Of a stretch of DNA of 5,539 nucleotides, positions 4,976 through 5,539 are shown one piece after another. Location: the NCBI GenBank assembly GCA_020200675.1, contig JAIVIG010000008.1:1-5539 (forward strand). The letters are read 5' to 3'. Source of the stretch: Actinomycetota bacterium (GTDB lineage: Bacteria > Actinomycetota > Rubrobacteria > Rubrobacterales > Rubrobacteraceae). Made by a program: the position numbers and the translations under genes. The notes beneath the pieces were generated by a model. The model was not told the DNA's origin and searched no databases. It saw only the letters and a program-made list of their open reading frames with translations. Every line of letters begins with the position of its first letter. Position 1 is the first letter of the stretch.

Positions 4976-5082
4976 CCCAGCCCTCTCGCCATCTCTACTT
5001 CGGCTCGCCCTTTTCTGGCCCTGTCGGAGAATGGTCAGGGCCGCGCCTAAAACACTGCGATTGTACAGGGAACATTATGCAA

Positions 5083-5116
5083 GAGAGAAGCCGGCCTTCG
5101 AGGACCGGCTCCTCTC
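5083..5116 (-). terminator. Terminator hairpin after the LPRTG gene
   Basis: GAGAG (5083-5087) pairs with CTCTC (5112-5116), and after one mismatch AGCCGG (5089-5094) pairs with CCGGCT (5105-5110). Two inner pairs close a TTCGA loop. It lies 30 nt past the LPRTG stop codon. On the minus strand only TT follows the stem, so the T-tract is weak. Confidence 0.6.
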
Positions 5117-5146
5117 CGCAGTGAGTGGTTGAGTTCGACGGGTGTT

Positions 5147-5539
5147 CTAGTGAGTGGCGCGCCGGATCAGGAGACCGCCGGCGACCAGCAGGGCGCCCAC
5201 GATGCCCATCGCCGGGAGTGCGCCGCCCGTCCTGGGAAGGACCTTCGCCTCGCCGGCGCCGTCCGAAGACTTGTCATCGGAGCCGCCGCTGCCGGAACCG
5301 GGCGTCGTAGTACCCGGCGTGGTGCCTTCGGGGGTTGTGGTGCCGCCCCGGTTCTCCTTGAAGTTGACCCTGGCCTTGAACGTGTCGTCGTTGGCCGGGA
5401 CGATGCCGAAGTCCTTTATCACCCTGGTCGGGTTGCAGGGCCCCGCCCCTGCGTTAGCCTGCACTATCTGTACCGGCAACGAAACCGGCTCCGCGTCCGG
5501 CGGAGGCAGCGGCCCCGGCGCGAACCTGGGAACGTTCGT
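5147..5539 (-). CDS. LPRTG sortase substrate, C-terminal part (runs off right edge)
   Basis: The frame is open from the right edge to TAG 5149-5147 and shows the last 130 residues. The start is outside the window; a TTG at 5479 is internal because homology with the LPGTG protein continues upstream of it. Visible residues 3-47 (VPRFAPGPLPPPDAEPVSLP, then VQIVQ, then RVIKDFGIV) align with residues 162-214 of that neighbour. Then come KARVNFKENRGG, a Thr/Pro/Gly/Ser stalk with PEGTTPGTTTPG, LPRTGG at visible residues 101-106, a hydrophobic helix and IRRATH. A single Cys occurs in GAGPCNPTR. As a paralogue it probably had the same Ig-like region upstream. It is presumably anchored by the sortase encoded downstream. 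Confidence 0.9.
   Translation of the reverse strand, partial: TNVPRFAPGPLPPPDAEPVSLPVQIVQANAGAGPCNPTRVIKDFGIVPANDDTFKARVNFKENRGGTTTPEGTTPGTTTPGSGSGGSDDKSSDGAGEAKVLPRTGGALPAMGIVGALLVAGGLLIRRATH
5472..5503. repeat. 32-bp block near-identical to 4324-4355 (paralogue duplication)
   Basis: ACCGGCAACGAAACCGG and the following bases match 4324-4355 at 31 of 32 positions. Both encode the PPDAEPVSLPV segment of the two paralogues. Such DNA-level identity within otherwise diverged genes suggests recent duplication or gene conversion at this patch. Confidence 0.7.

Noticed and set aside
1..5539. CRISPR array, tRNA, rRNA, insertion sequence
   Set aside because: No regularly spaced repeats, cloverleaf, rRNA-like conserved blocks or transposase motifs were seen.

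Overview
This is a high-GC window with GC-rich third codon positions, frequent TTG and GTG starts, and actinobacterial-looking small proteins. Four cell-wall-sorted proteins end in LPxTGG and a sortase sits among them, so the host is a Gram-positive with covalently anchored surface proteins. A Rubrobacter-like deep actinobacterium is my best guess, but that is inference from style, not a database match.

Most genes lie on the minus strand. Reading leftwards from the right edge: the C-terminal part of a surface protein ending in LPRTG (5539-5147, incomplete); a hairpin terminator; a paralogous surface protein ending in LPGTG (4871-3996); a sortase (3855-3301); a third surface protein with LPATG and one EF-hand/dockerin-like calcium loop (3181-2588); and a 70-residue DUF2945/HVA1 tudor-like protein (2478-2266). 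After a structured intergenic stretch and a small plus-strand zinc-ribbon-like gene (about 1779-1961) comes a fourth sortase substrate ending in LPKTG with a Pro-Ala-rich stalk (1182-695). Its signal peptide and mature part are in different frames. The left end holds a small plus-strand lipoprotein with an 11-residue-periodic helix (337-585) and, divergently, the start of a histidine-rich small protein that runs off the left edge (118-1).

How they fit together: the surface proteins carry export signals, OB-like and Ig-like domains or flexible stalks, and near-identical sorting tails (LPxTGG, hydrophobic helix, Arg-rich end). The one sortase encoded between them is the obvious candidate to anchor them. 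The LPGTG and LPATG proteins share an N-terminal domain. The LPGTG and LPRTG proteins share the C-terminal half, down to near-identical DNA, which points to local duplication and domain shuffling.

The most notable non-coding signal is a 42-bp element found twice, 64 and 62 nt upstream of the start codons of the LPKTG and LPGTG genes. Each copy contains TTTCGG twice, 22 bp apart, and the copies match at 34 of 42 positions. It looks like a shared regulatory site for the surface proteins. The second notable signal is the apparent one-base frameshift just after the signal peptide of the LPKTG gene.
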